From: Nitrospirae bacterium RBG_13_39_12 | Lineage (GTDB): Bacteria > Nitrospirota > Thermodesulfovibrionia > Thermodesulfovibrionales > SM23-35 | Direction: 5' to 3' | DNA length: 15,983 nucleotides | Assembly (NCBI GenBank): GCA_001805125.1 | Contig: MHEF01000108.1 | Span: 24,796 to 40,778, forward strand | Shown here: one piece after another, positions 1 through 5,970 of the stretch | How the letters are laid out: every line of letters begins with the position of its first letter | Position numbering within the stretch: the stretch's first letter is position 1 | Translations under genes and position numbers: made by a program | Notes under the pieces: generated by a model | What the model was told of the DNA's origin: nothing | The model's database searches: none | Seen by the model: only the letters and a program-made list of their open reading frames with translations

Positions 1-335
1 AAATACTGGCACTCGGTACAAATGCCGCTGCAACATCAGCGATGATGAAATCAAGAGCTAACAAAGGTGCAACAGGGGAAACCGCAATTTGCTGGAATGC
101 AAAAAAGGTAAACATGATCATAGGCCCTTTAAGCATTGTTCTTACTAATGCGATGTTAGGAGAATTGACGCCAAAGATGGCAGAGGCAATTGCATCATGC
201 GATGCAAAAAAAATCCTCCTGCCACTAAATCAGGAAGGGATAGAAATAATAGGAGTAGAAAAAGAGCCCCTTCCTCATTTGGTAGAGAAAATTATTGAGA
301 CAGTAAGGCATGAGACAGGAAAGGAGAAAAAGTAA
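1..335 (+). CDS. DUF3842 family protein, 3' part (5' end outside window)
   Basis: The open frame runs in from the left edge, with its first full codon at base 3, and stops at 333-335. About 110 residues are visible. ATGs at 42 and 45 are internal, because the residues before them (ILALGTNAAATSAM) continue the family pattern. The segments ANKGATGE, IIGPLSIVLTNAMLGELTPKMAEAI and EKEPLPHLVEKI are what I recall of DUF3842 proteins, small cytosolic proteins of anaerobes with a Rossmann-like N-terminus, which is missing here. The biochemical function of the family is unknown to me. The gene lies one base upstream of a cooT-like gene, so the two are almost certainly cotranscribed and may act together in nickel-enzyme assembly (inference). 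The family call is from memory and fairly secure. Confidence 0.8.
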   Translation, partial: ILALGTNAAATSAMMKSRANKGATGETAICWNAKKVNMIIGPLSIVLTNAMLGELTPKMAEAIASCDAKKILLPLNQEGIEIIGVEKEPLPHLVEKIIETVRHETGKEKK

Positions 336-336
336 T

Positions 337-525
337 ATGTGTGAAGCAAACGCTTATATTTATAAGGATGGAAAAGAAGAGCTTTATTTAGAGAATGTAG
401 ATATCATGAGGCCGGAAGAGGGAAAGATTTACCTCAAAAACCTCTTCGGAGAACAAAAAATCTTTGAGGGAGAAATAAAAGAAATATCGCTTTTAACGCA
501 TAAAATCGTCCTGGAAAAAAAATAG
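337..525 (+). CDS. cooT: CooT-like nickel-binding protein
   Basis: A 62-residue protein beginning MCEANAYIYKDGKEEL. The start at 337 is chosen because AGGAAAGGAG lies just upstream and because the family begins Met-Cys, with Cys2 as the nickel ligand. An upstream ATG at 310 would overlap the preceding gene and bury that Cys. The rest (LYLENVDIM, IYLKNLFGEQKIFEGEIKEI, HKIVLE) matches the small beta-rich CooT fold as I recall it. In Rhodospirillum rubrum CooT takes part in nickel delivery to carbon monoxide dehydrogenase. Many homologues, probably including this one, occur without an adjacent CODH operon and may serve other nickel enzymes. The gene follows the DUF3842 gene by one base. No clear terminator separates it from the convergent gene that ends at 592. 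Confidence 0.8.
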   Translation: MCEANAYIYKDGKEELYLENVDIMRPEEGKIYLKNLFGEQKIFEGEIKEISLLTHKIVLEKK

Positions 526-591
526 AAAACGAACTTTTACAATTATATGTTCGGAAATATTCATAAGAGTATTAACTGAGTGCAGGATACT

Positions 592-2424
592 TCATAATTT
601 AAAAATAATCAGCACTGCATGGCAATTGAAAGCTTTACCGTTTATACCCCCGACCGCTTTTTCATAAGCCCTTCTGATTTTTTTCATTTTAATGCCCATA
701 AGCAATCCCAAGTCAACGCATAATCTGTAAAGTGAACCGGCCTCTAAAGGTATTATTTTTAAATTTTGAAACCTTGTTTTGTATTTTTCATATACCTCAG
801 TCAACAGTTTTTTATCAGGCTTTTCATCGCTACGGGGATCTTGAAGAATTGGCATTATAGTCAAAGAACCACCAGAAAAATTTGATTCCTCGCGACTGAT
901 GATTAATCTCTTCCCAATCTTTTCAAAAAAGGTCTTAAAGAACTTTGATTCTATGCCTCCTTCTGGAATGCTGCTAAGTACTATCTTTTTAACAGCTTTC
1001 TTTTTATTCAAGAAATATTCACCCAGTTTTCCGGTCCTCTTGTCAAATTTAGTGCTGATTAAATTTTTAAGGTCCTTTAAATACTTTTTACTCGGCGTCT
1101 TTAGTTTGTGCAACGACCTTTTTCCGTAAAGACCTATGAAACTATAAAAGAGTCTTCCTCGCATAAGATTCTTTAGAATTTTACCCCATGAATAGAAATC
1201 CGCCATTGCCCTGAAAGTTTCAGTATGCAATTCAAAAGCAGTCATAAGCCTTGGTTCAAAAACAGCATGGTGGGCATCATATTTTGCCCAGTCTGTGTGA
1301 ATCAAACGGCCCTGTTTCATCAGATCGTCAAACACAGGTGTTCCGGGAAGAGGTGTAAGCATAAGAAATTGCACCGAATCTATTCCAAGCCGCCTGGCAA
1401 ACCTCTGTGTGCTTCTGATGGTTTCGATATCGTCAGTATCCCCTCCAAACACAAACATGCCGTGTATCCCAATGGAGGCGTTCTTGAAAATCTTGATGCA
1501 ATCGACGATGTCATCAACTTTCTGATGTTTATTATAAAGATGCAGGGTCAGCGGGTTGATGGATTCAAATCCGACAAAAACGGTGAAGCATCCTGATTTA
1601 GACATAAGTTCTATGAGTTCTTTATCTTTTACGATATCTGTTCGTACCTGCGCTGACCATTCTATTTTTATTTTTTCAGCAATGATTCTCTTAAGAAGTG
1701 TCTTTGTCCGTTCCTTGTTTGCCGCAAAATTGTCGTCTACAAAAAAGATGTGGGCTTTTCTCGATGCAACTTTTTTTATCTCTTCCATAACCCTTTCAAT
1801 AGATTTAAACCGGTATTTTCTGCCAAACATCTGTATAACTGAACAGAACTTACAGCCAAACGGGCAACCCCTTGATGTTGCGATAGGTATGACAGTTTTT
1901 TTCCGCCAGTTGTGAACAACATTTAAATCAGGGATAGGCGCGGCATCTAAATCATCAATAAGAGGTCGGGGAGGGTTATGAACAAATGCATCTACGTCTT
2001 TATAAGAAAGACCTTTTATATCATTAAGAGGTTTTCCTGCTTCAAGATGCTCTATAAGTTCTACTATTGTTTCTTCACCTTCACCCCTTACTACATAATC
2101 AGCATACTTTAGGCTTTCTTCAGGGATGAATGTGGCGTGTGGCCCTCCTATAATGATCGGGATATTCATGGAGTGGAATTTCCTCGCAAGCTGGAAAGCC
2201 CTTTGCGCAGTGGATGTTATTGAGGAGATACCAATAATATCCGCCTCTTTCAGCATCTTCCAGTCAGGCTCTGAAATGTCTTCAATAAAGGCTTTTGAGT
2301 TATAACCTTTTTCTTTCAGAATTGTAGACAGAAGAATGGTGCCCAACCTGGGCAGCGGTGTCCTGCTGAAAATATGAGCCCCTGGGGATTTAGCTTCGAT
2401 GAAATATATATTTTTGATATACAA
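592..2424 (-). CDS. B12-binding domain radical SAM protein with long C-terminal extension
   Basis: 610 residues. The N-terminal ~170 residues have the cobalamin-binding-like pattern of this superfamily: DIIGISSIT near 62-70, IIGGPHAT near 91-98 and VVRGEGEE near 111-118. The radical SAM cluster motif RGCPFGCKFC gives Cys187, Cys191 and Cys194, which would bind the [4Fe-4S] cluster and SAM. FFVDDNF near 227-233 and a VGFES segment near 284-288 fit the TIM-barrel core. Residues ~475-610 form an extra domain I cannot name (finding below). Such enzymes often perform methylations or rearrangements, but the substrate cannot be read here. The start is uncertain. The frame opens with a TTG at 2424 that directly abuts AGGAG, which is too close, so a nearby alternative codon is possible. 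The start of the protein (KNIYFIEAKSPGAHIFSRTP) looks complete. It lies 65 bp downstream of a small conserved gene on the same strand. Confidence 0.85.
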   Translation of the reverse strand: MYIKNIYFIEAKSPGAHIFSRTPLPRLGTILLSTILKEKGYNSKAFIEDISEPDWKMLKEADIIGISSITSTAQRAFQLARKFHSMNIPIIIGGPHATFIPEESLKYADYVVRGEGEETIVELIEHLEAGKPLNDIKGLSYKDVDAFVHNPPRPLIDDLDAAPIPDLNVVHNWRKKTVIPIATSRGCPFGCKFCSVIQMFGRKYRFKSIERVMEEIKKVASRKAHIFFVDDNFAANKERTKTLLKRIIAEKIKIEWSAQVRTDIVKDKELIELMSKSGCFTVFVGFESINPLTLHLYNKHQKVDDIVDCIKIFKNASIGIHGMFVFGGDTDDIETIRSTQRFARRLGIDSVQFLMLTPLPGTPVFDDLMKQGRLIHTDWAKYDAHHAVFEPRLMTAFELHTETFRAMADFYSWGKILKNLMRGRLFYSFIGLYGKRSLHKLKTPSKKYLKDLKNLISTKFDKRTGKLGEYFLNKKKAVKKIVLSSIPEGGIESKFFKTFFEKIGKRLIISREESNFSGGSLTIMPILQDPRSDEKPDKKLLTEVYEKYKTRFQNLKIIPLEAGSLYRLCVDLGLLMGIKMKKIRRAYEKAVGGINGKAFNCHAVLIIFKL

Positions 2425-2489
2425 CTCCTAGGTTGTAATTTTAACATATTATAAATAATTTATACTATACAGTCATTTATCTGGATGGA

Positions 2490-2792
2490 TTAGATTTCTT
2501 TCTTTTTCCTGGAAAGCTCTGTAATAAATATTGACCTTGCACCGGCATTGTTCTGAAGTCCTTTGTTTTTACAAAAGTCGAGTAATTCATTCACATCTAC
2601 ATGTATCAGTTCCGGCTCAATACCATGTGCCTTTATCTTCTCCATCGAGGAATCCAATATTTCCAACCACTCATCATATGTCTTCTCCAGAATTTGAGCA
2701 TCTGCAGCCGTCTCAAGAAGCTGCAACCACTGCTCTCTTCTGTAATAGCCGATACCGATAACTTTTTCTTTCATACCTGGTTTATTATTCAT
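2490..2792 (-). CDS. conserved hypothetical protein, ~100 residues
   Basis: A soluble, largely helical protein with no signal peptide or membrane segment. The core IGIGYYRREQWLQLL, followed by ADAQILEKTYDEWLE and a tail in which VDVNELLDFCKNKGL precedes AGARSIFITEL, resembles a short unnamed bacterial family that I recall as W/Y-rich proteins with an RxxW start and a VDVxxLxxWC segment. I know of no assigned function. The annotated ATG and Met7 (MKEKVIGIG) are both possible starts, and neither has a strong ribosome binding site. It is the first gene of a minus-strand pair with the radical SAM gene and diverges from the cytochrome gene across a 174-bp intergenic region. Confidence 0.65.
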   Translation of the reverse strand: MNNKPGMKEKVIGIGYYRREQWLQLLETAADAQILEKTYDEWLEILDSSMEKIKAHGIEPELIHVDVNELLDFCKNKGLQNNAGARSIFITELSRKKKEI

Positions 2793-2893
2793 AATCTTAA
2801 AAAGTATGGCAAGGAATTTAAAGTTTATATCTTCTGCTGCAATGGCAAAACTTCATTGGCTTTATTTCTAATGGCTGTCTATAAAGTTATAGA

Positions 2894-2907
2894 TATTACT
2901 AGTAATA
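2894..2907. promoter_or_regulatory. 14-bp perfect palindrome, possible operator
   Basis: TATTACTAGTAATA is a perfect inverted repeat in the 174-bp divergent region between the minus-strand gene starting at 2792 and the cytochrome gene starting at 2967. It lies just upstream of a duplicated AT-rich segment that contains -10-like sequences, so it could be an operator. No regulator is identified, and palindromes of this size also occur by chance in AT-rich DNA. Confidence 0.3.
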
Positions 2908-2915
2908 ATTTTAAT

Positions 2916-2951
2916 TTTATATGATAAAATAAATTTATATGATAAAATAAA
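2916..2951 (+). repeat. 18-bp tandem duplication in cytochrome promoter region
   Basis: TTTATATGATAAAATAAA occurs twice head to tail without a gap (2916-2933 and 2934-2951). Each copy contains TATGATAAAAT, which resembles a sigma70 -10 region. The second copy ends four bases before AAAGGA (2955-2960), the ribosome binding site of the cytochrome gene at 2967. The duplication therefore doubles a candidate -10 element or lengthens the 5' leader. Confidence 0.6.
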
Positions 2952-2966
2952 ATTAAAGGAAACTGG

Positions 2967-4301
2967 ATGGAAATACAATATAATAACAAAGGCAGCGTTA
3001 TTTTCAACTTCAATCTATTTTTCTTATGTTTCACGGTGGTTGCAGCGATTCTTCTATGTCTAATGCTATACCCTGAAAAAGCAACCAGCGGACCTTATCT
3101 TGATTCTGTACATGGGAGTTCATCATATGGCGTTAACCGTACCAGTCTTTCTGCTTTTGGATACTCAAAAGGGAATTGTGCACACTGTCATGAACAGCAT
3201 GCACTTATTGGCGGTAGTGAGCCCAACCCAACGGGAGGGCCTGACAAATATGTCCTCTTTTATACTAACCATATCAGCCAGACAGATAACTTTTGTTTCA
3301 AATGTCATACTGACGTAAGCTCTTATCAGACAGGGGGTCTTGTAAACCGCAGTTACAGCTATCGCGCCGGTGGCTACTCGGATACTCTTAATGATATCCT
3401 TGAAGCCTTCTCTTTTACCTCACCGTCCACATCTCACAACCTCGACGATATAATTACATTCATTACCACTAAATCCTGGGGTTATACTGATGATTCCAAT
3501 CCCTGTGCTGCCTGTCATAACCCGCATATGGCAAAAGGAGACCCTGCAAACGCAGGCAGTTCAACAAAGAGCTCTGGTACAAGAGACTACTCCCCTGTTT
3601 CACTGCCAAGCCTTCATAGCAAAGATAACAATGCATGGGGTCTATGGGGAGATAATATCCCCATAGCCACAGAGAGGATGAGTAACTATACAGCCGGCTA
3701 TCAAGCCCCTTATCGGTCTGGTGGCTCTACATATGAACCTGACGGTTCTACCACAACAAACGGCTCAAACCTTGTTGATTTTGTCACCTTTTGCACTGAC
3801 TGTCATGATAACTCAAATAGTATTTGGAGCACTACGCTCGGAGGAAATCTAAAAACGATTGACTGGAATATTGAAAAACATGGGAAAGGTGTATCTGATG
3901 GGCTGGACGGTGCAGGAGGGATACGTAGTCCTTATTCAACGACAGATAAAGTGCTTGCATGTACAGATTGTCATGAGCCCCACGGCGCTCCCAATGTAGT
4001 TTTAATCAGGAAAGAGGTAAACGGAGGTACACTGAGCGGTCAAATAACTACACTTACCACACTACTTAATAAAGAACTAGGATACCTCTGCAATCGCTGT
4101 CATACCGAAGATACTCCTGGATCAAATAACTGGGCCGGTGTTCATCATAATGATGTTTTTCCCATAGCTTGCGGAGGCTCCTCTCCAGACTTGATATGTC
4201 ATGGAATAATAGCTGGTGATTGGGCATGTCGTACCTGTAGTAGATGTCACTATCACGGCGCGGTTGTTACTGACGGTACTTACAGCAGACGAACATTTTA
4301 A
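2967..4301 (+). CDS. secreted multihaem c-type cytochrome (7 CXXCH plus one CX8CH)
   Basis: 444 residues. A hydrophobic stretch at ~13-34 is a signal peptide or anchor, giving export to the periplasm or outer surface. Canonical haem c motifs begin at Cys71 (CAHCH), Cys110 (CFKCH), Cys180 (CAACH), Cys276 (CTDCH), Cys332 (CTDCH), Cys375 (CNRCH) and Cys424 (CSRCH). Cys402 and Cys411-His412 form an atypical CX8CH. Extra His residues (HEQH, HNPH, HEPHG) could be axial ligands. The start has AAAGGA six bases upstream. The repeated CxxCHxxH pattern and SVHGS...GVNR N-terminus resemble multihaem cytochromes of Geobacter- and Nitrospirota-type anaerobes, which carry electrons to extracellular or periplasmic acceptors. 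The actual partner is unknown. It is probably cotranscribed with the monohaem cytochrome 30 bp downstream. Haem attachment would need the CcsA/ResB pair at 11097-12579. Confidence 0.88.
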   Translation: MEIQYNNKGSVIFNFNLFFLCFTVVAAILLCLMLYPEKATSGPYLDSVHGSSSYGVNRTSLSAFGYSKGNCAHCHEQHALIGGSEPNPTGGPDKYVLFYTNHISQTDNFCFKCHTDVSSYQTGGLVNRSYSYRAGGYSDTLNDILEAFSFTSPSTSHNLDDIITFITTKSWGYTDDSNPCAACHNPHMAKGDPANAGSSTKSSGTRDYSPVSLPSLHSKDNNAWGLWGDNIPIATERMSNYTAGYQAPYRSGGSTYEPDGSTTTNGSNLVDFVTFCTDCHDNSNSIWSTTLGGNLKTIDWNIEKHGKGVSDGLDGAGGIRSPYSTTDKVLACTDCHEPHGAPNVVLIRKEVNGGTLSGQITTLTTLLNKELGYLCNRCHTEDTPGSNNWAGVHHNDVFPIACGGSSPDLICHGIIAGDWACRTCSRCHYHGAVVTDGTYSRRTF

Positions 4302-4331
4302 GAATCTAACAACAGTTGGAGGATGTTTATT

Positions 4332-4595
4332 ATGATTAAGAAAATAATTATTATAACAACGACCTTTCTATTTATAATTTCCGGAATTCATGTATATGCC
4401 GGCCCGATCATCGGTCAGGAAGAATATAAACAGAAAATGAATGGCCATATCGAAAAAATGAAGCTTAAAAATCCTCAAAAATATCAGGAAATGATGCAAA
4501 AAACAGGTGGAAACATTACAAACTGTATTGACTGTCATAAAGAAATATTAAATAAAAACCTCCCACCTATAAGAGGCAAGGGCACTAAAGGGTGA
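4332..4595 (+). CDS. small secreted monohaem c-type cytochrome
   Basis: 87 residues. ATG at 4332 is preferred because GGAGG (4318-4322) is nine bases upstream. An in-frame ATG at 4323 directly abuts the Shine-Dalgarno and is too close. The N-terminus (MIKKIIIITTTFLFIISGIHVYA) is a classical signal peptide with likely cleavage after the Ala near residue 23. One haem c site, CIDCH (Cys65-His69), follows a charged helical segment rich in Lys and Met (EEYKQKMNGHIEKMKLKNPQKYQEMMQ). Met residues there could be distal haem ligands. The gene follows the multihaem cytochrome closely, so a role as its electron donor or acceptor is a reasonable inference. I recognise no named family. Confidence 0.75.
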   Translation: MIKKIIIITTTFLFIISGIHVYAGPIIGQEEYKQKMNGHIEKMKLKNPQKYQEMMQKTGGNITNCIDCHKEILNKNLPPIRGKGTKG

Positions 4596-4642
4596 AAATA
4601 GGCGATGTACTTATTTTAATATTATTGACCTCCAGTGAACAA

Positions 4643-4662
4643 CCCTGCAGCAAGCTGCAGGG
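4643..4662. repeat. palindromic repeat A, copy 1
   Basis: CCCTGCAGCAAGCTGCAGGG is a perfect inverted repeat (CCCTGCAGC/GCTGCAGGG around AA). A near-identical sequence recurs at 4785. No T-run follows, so it is not a typical intrinsic terminator, although it lies 48 bp after the monohaem cytochrome gene and could stabilise that transcript's 3' end. Confidence 0.65.
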
Positions 4663-4689
4663 TATCAAAATTTATAAACTTCGTTATTC

Positions 4690-4776
4690 TGTCATTCCGT
4701 GCTTGACACGGAATCCAGTTCATTAGTCTTATGGATCCCTTCCGTCAATATGTAAGACGTATTCGCAGGAATGACA
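4690..4776. repeat. GTCATTCC-type palindromic dispersed repeat, 87 bp
   Basis: It begins TGTCATTCC and ends GGAATGACA, which are exact inverted ends. The left part folds as ATTCCGTG (4694-4701), loop CTTGA, CACGGAAT (4707-4714). A related element sits at 8669-8728 with the same ends and a CTTG-containing loop, so this is a dispersed, REP/MITE-like family without coding capacity. The two repeat-A hairpins flank it on both sides. Confidence 0.7.
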
Positions 4777-4784
4777 CAAAGAAA

Positions 4785-4804
4785 CCCTGTAGTAAGCTAC
4801 AGGG
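4785..4804. repeat. palindromic repeat A, copy 2
   Basis: CCCTGTAGTAAGCTACAGGG has stem CCCTGTAG/CTACAGGG and loop TAAG. It differs from copy 1 at 4643 by compensating changes in the stem (GCAGC/GCTGC against GTAGT/GCTAC), which suggests the hairpin, not the primary sequence, is maintained. It lies 17 bp from the 3' end of the frameshifted minus-strand gene. Confidence 0.65.
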
Positions 4805-4820
4805 AATTATCAAGTTAAAC

Positions 4821-5071
4821 CTATCTTCTGATTTCCATATTCCTAATCTCATTAATCTGAGACTCAAGTTCAGCAATTCTGTTTTTTTGATTGAACAGGA
4901 TAAAATAAAAAATTAAACAGAATAGAAGAACTCCTCCCCCTGCATATACCAGATAATCTGTAAATATTCTGTTTTGCAATAATTCTATCGTCTCTAACAG
5001 CCCAAATTTCGAAGATACAAAATAAACAGAAACTACAAGGAAAATATATTGCAGCAGCCTGATAAAATTTT
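4821..5071 (-). pseudogene. displaced C-terminal half of zinc-ribbon membrane protein (frameshifted)
   Basis: The minus strand from about 5071 to the TAG at 4821-4823 is open in a frame shifted from the zinc-ribbon gene upstream. It reads NFIRLLQYIFLVVSVYF, then FTDYLVYAGGGVLLF and FCLIFYFILFNQKNRIAELE. This gives two hydrophobic helices followed by a short charged coiled-coil-like tail (NRIAELESQINEIRNMEIRR). There is no ATG, GTG or TTG at its beginning. Adding one base in the A4T4 run at 5064-5071 fuses it in frame with the upstream CDS and gives a coherent protein of 150 residues. It is therefore the C-terminal half of the same gene, separated by a mutation, a sequencing error or recoding. 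Confidence 0.65.
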
Positions 5072-5272
5072 AATGCTATTTTCTTGTCTTTTTAAATCGC
5101 TGACTTCTTTCGCCTTCATCCCAAAAACACAGCTTGTACATTCTCTCATACCAGGGTACCTGTGTTTTTTACATATAGAGCTTCTTTTACATTTTGGGCA
5201 TGTAAAGCCCTCATTTCTCTTTATATATAAATCACAGACAGGGCACCTTACCAGTTCTTCTTTATTGCTCAT
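5033..5272 (-). CDS. zinc-ribbon protein, N-terminal half of a split gene
   Basis: 79 residues as read. Paired Cys motifs form a likely double zinc site: Cys10-X2-Cys13 (RCPVC), Cys25-X2-Cys28 (TCPKC), Cys34-X2-His37 (ICKKH) and Cys45-X2-Cys48 (ECTSC). A charged linker (MKAKEVSDLKRQENSIK) ends at residue 68. The last 11 residues (ILSGCCNIFSL) look out of frame, because the next frame carries on as a two-helix membrane segment. The intact protein would be a cytosolic zinc ribbon anchored by about two transmembrane helices. I do not recognise a named family. It is the last gene of a minus-strand run including a transpeptidase and a cysteine synthase. If the frameshift is real, the product is a soluble truncated zinc ribbon. 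Confidence 0.65.
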   Translation of the reverse strand: MSNKEELVRCPVCDLYIKRNEGFTCPKCKRSSICKKHRYPGMRECTSCVFGMKAKEVSDLKRQENSIKILSGCCNIFSL

Positions 5273-5298
5273 CCTGATTTATATTTTATCTGCTTTAT

Positions 5299-5560
5299 TT
5301 ATAAATTCAAATCTTTTTTTAAGATAGCTCTTTTTAGCAGTGCTTTTGCCTTCCATGCATTGGATGATAAAAGGTCAGCCAGAATGAAAACTAAAACACC
5401 GGGTTCTTCTAATCCCTATATTTTTCCGCTTTCCATACTTGAAAGATATAATTGTTATAACTGTCTTGCCGATTTATCTTGAAAACAAATACCATGAAGC
5501 AACCAAATCACTTCTTTTAAATATCAACAATCGAATCCCCAAAACTACGATATTTAACAT
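5299..5560 (-). pseudogene. probable decayed small gene, frameshifts and an amber codon
   Basis: Between the membrane gene ending at 5566 and the zinc-ribbon gene starting at 5272 the minus strand has protein-like pieces in different frames. One begins at an ATG at 5560, five bases after the upstream stop, and reads MLNIVVLGIRLLIFKRSDLV to a stop at 5474. Another runs 5436-5299 as MESGKI, an amber stop, then GLEEPGVLVFILADLLSSN and AWKAKALLKRAILKKDLNL. Together they would cover ~87 codons. The tail looks like genuine amphipathic coding sequence. I read this as a broken small gene of unknown function, but these may be chance open stretches. Confidence 0.35.
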
Positions 5561-5565
5561 ATCTC

Positions 5566-5901
5566 TCAGAATTTTTTGATACCAATTATCAAACAAGCGA
5601 ATAAGATATAAAGGAAAATTCCAAAGATGAGTGATTGGAAAAAGCCTATTCTATCAGTCAAAAAGATTATTGTGAATATATAAGCCAGCCATGGGAAAAG
5701 CATGATTATCAACCCCTCGGCGTATGAAACAACAGCTTTCTGGCCTGATTCAAGATAAATAGTCAAAAAAGTCACTGCCGTTATCACAGGCAAATTGGCG
5801 AAGAAAGCTGCCAGTAACCCCCTGGACTGACTGGCGAAGTAGGTAACAAGACTTACAGTAAACCCGCCTATTAAAAAATAAAGAAAATATTTTATTTCCA
5901 T
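5566..5901 (-). CDS. small four-helix membrane protein (DUF3147/GlpM-like)
   Basis: 111 residues, almost entirely hydrophobic, with four predicted transmembrane helices at about 4-22, 28-50, 61-81 and 87-108. The second helix contains GLLAAFFANLPVITAVTF and the third region contains SYAEGLIIMLFPWLAY. This arrangement (a glycine-containing first helix, an A-x-LP motif in the second and PWLAY in the third) reminds me of the DUF3147/GlpM group of small inner-membrane proteins, whose molecular function is poorly defined. It sits 69 bp downstream of the cysteine synthase gene on the same strand, probably in one transcript. The family name is a moderate-confidence recollection. The membrane topology is directly visible. 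Confidence 0.65.
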   Translation of the reverse strand: MEIKYFLYFLIGGFTVSLVTYFASQSRGLLAAFFANLPVITAVTFLTIYLESGQKAVVSYAEGLIIMLFPWLAYIFTIIFLTDRIGFFQSLIFGIFLYILFACLIIGIKKF

Positions 5902-5970
5902 AAAAAAATTGGGTTATTAATATTACTGACTGCCAGGGACAAAGCATTAAAGCCTAAAATATTCAATAGG

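Noticed and set aside
1225..1915. Long plus-strand open frames opposite the radical SAM gene
   Set aside because: They are antisense shadows. The minus frame carries clear catalytic motifs and family sequence.
4323..4331. Upstream ATG as start of the monohaem cytochrome
   Set aside because: It abuts GGAGG with no spacing, while the ATG at 4332 has ideal spacing and gives a better signal peptide.
4643..4662. Intrinsic terminator for the cytochrome operon
   Set aside because: The stem is strong, but there is no U-tract and the same palindrome recurs at 4785, so it is better described as a repeat.
4731..4916. Plus-strand open frame of 61 codons
   Set aside because: It begins inside a palindromic repeat and lies antisense to the C-terminal half of the frameshifted zinc-ribbon gene. 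Its composition is not protein-like.
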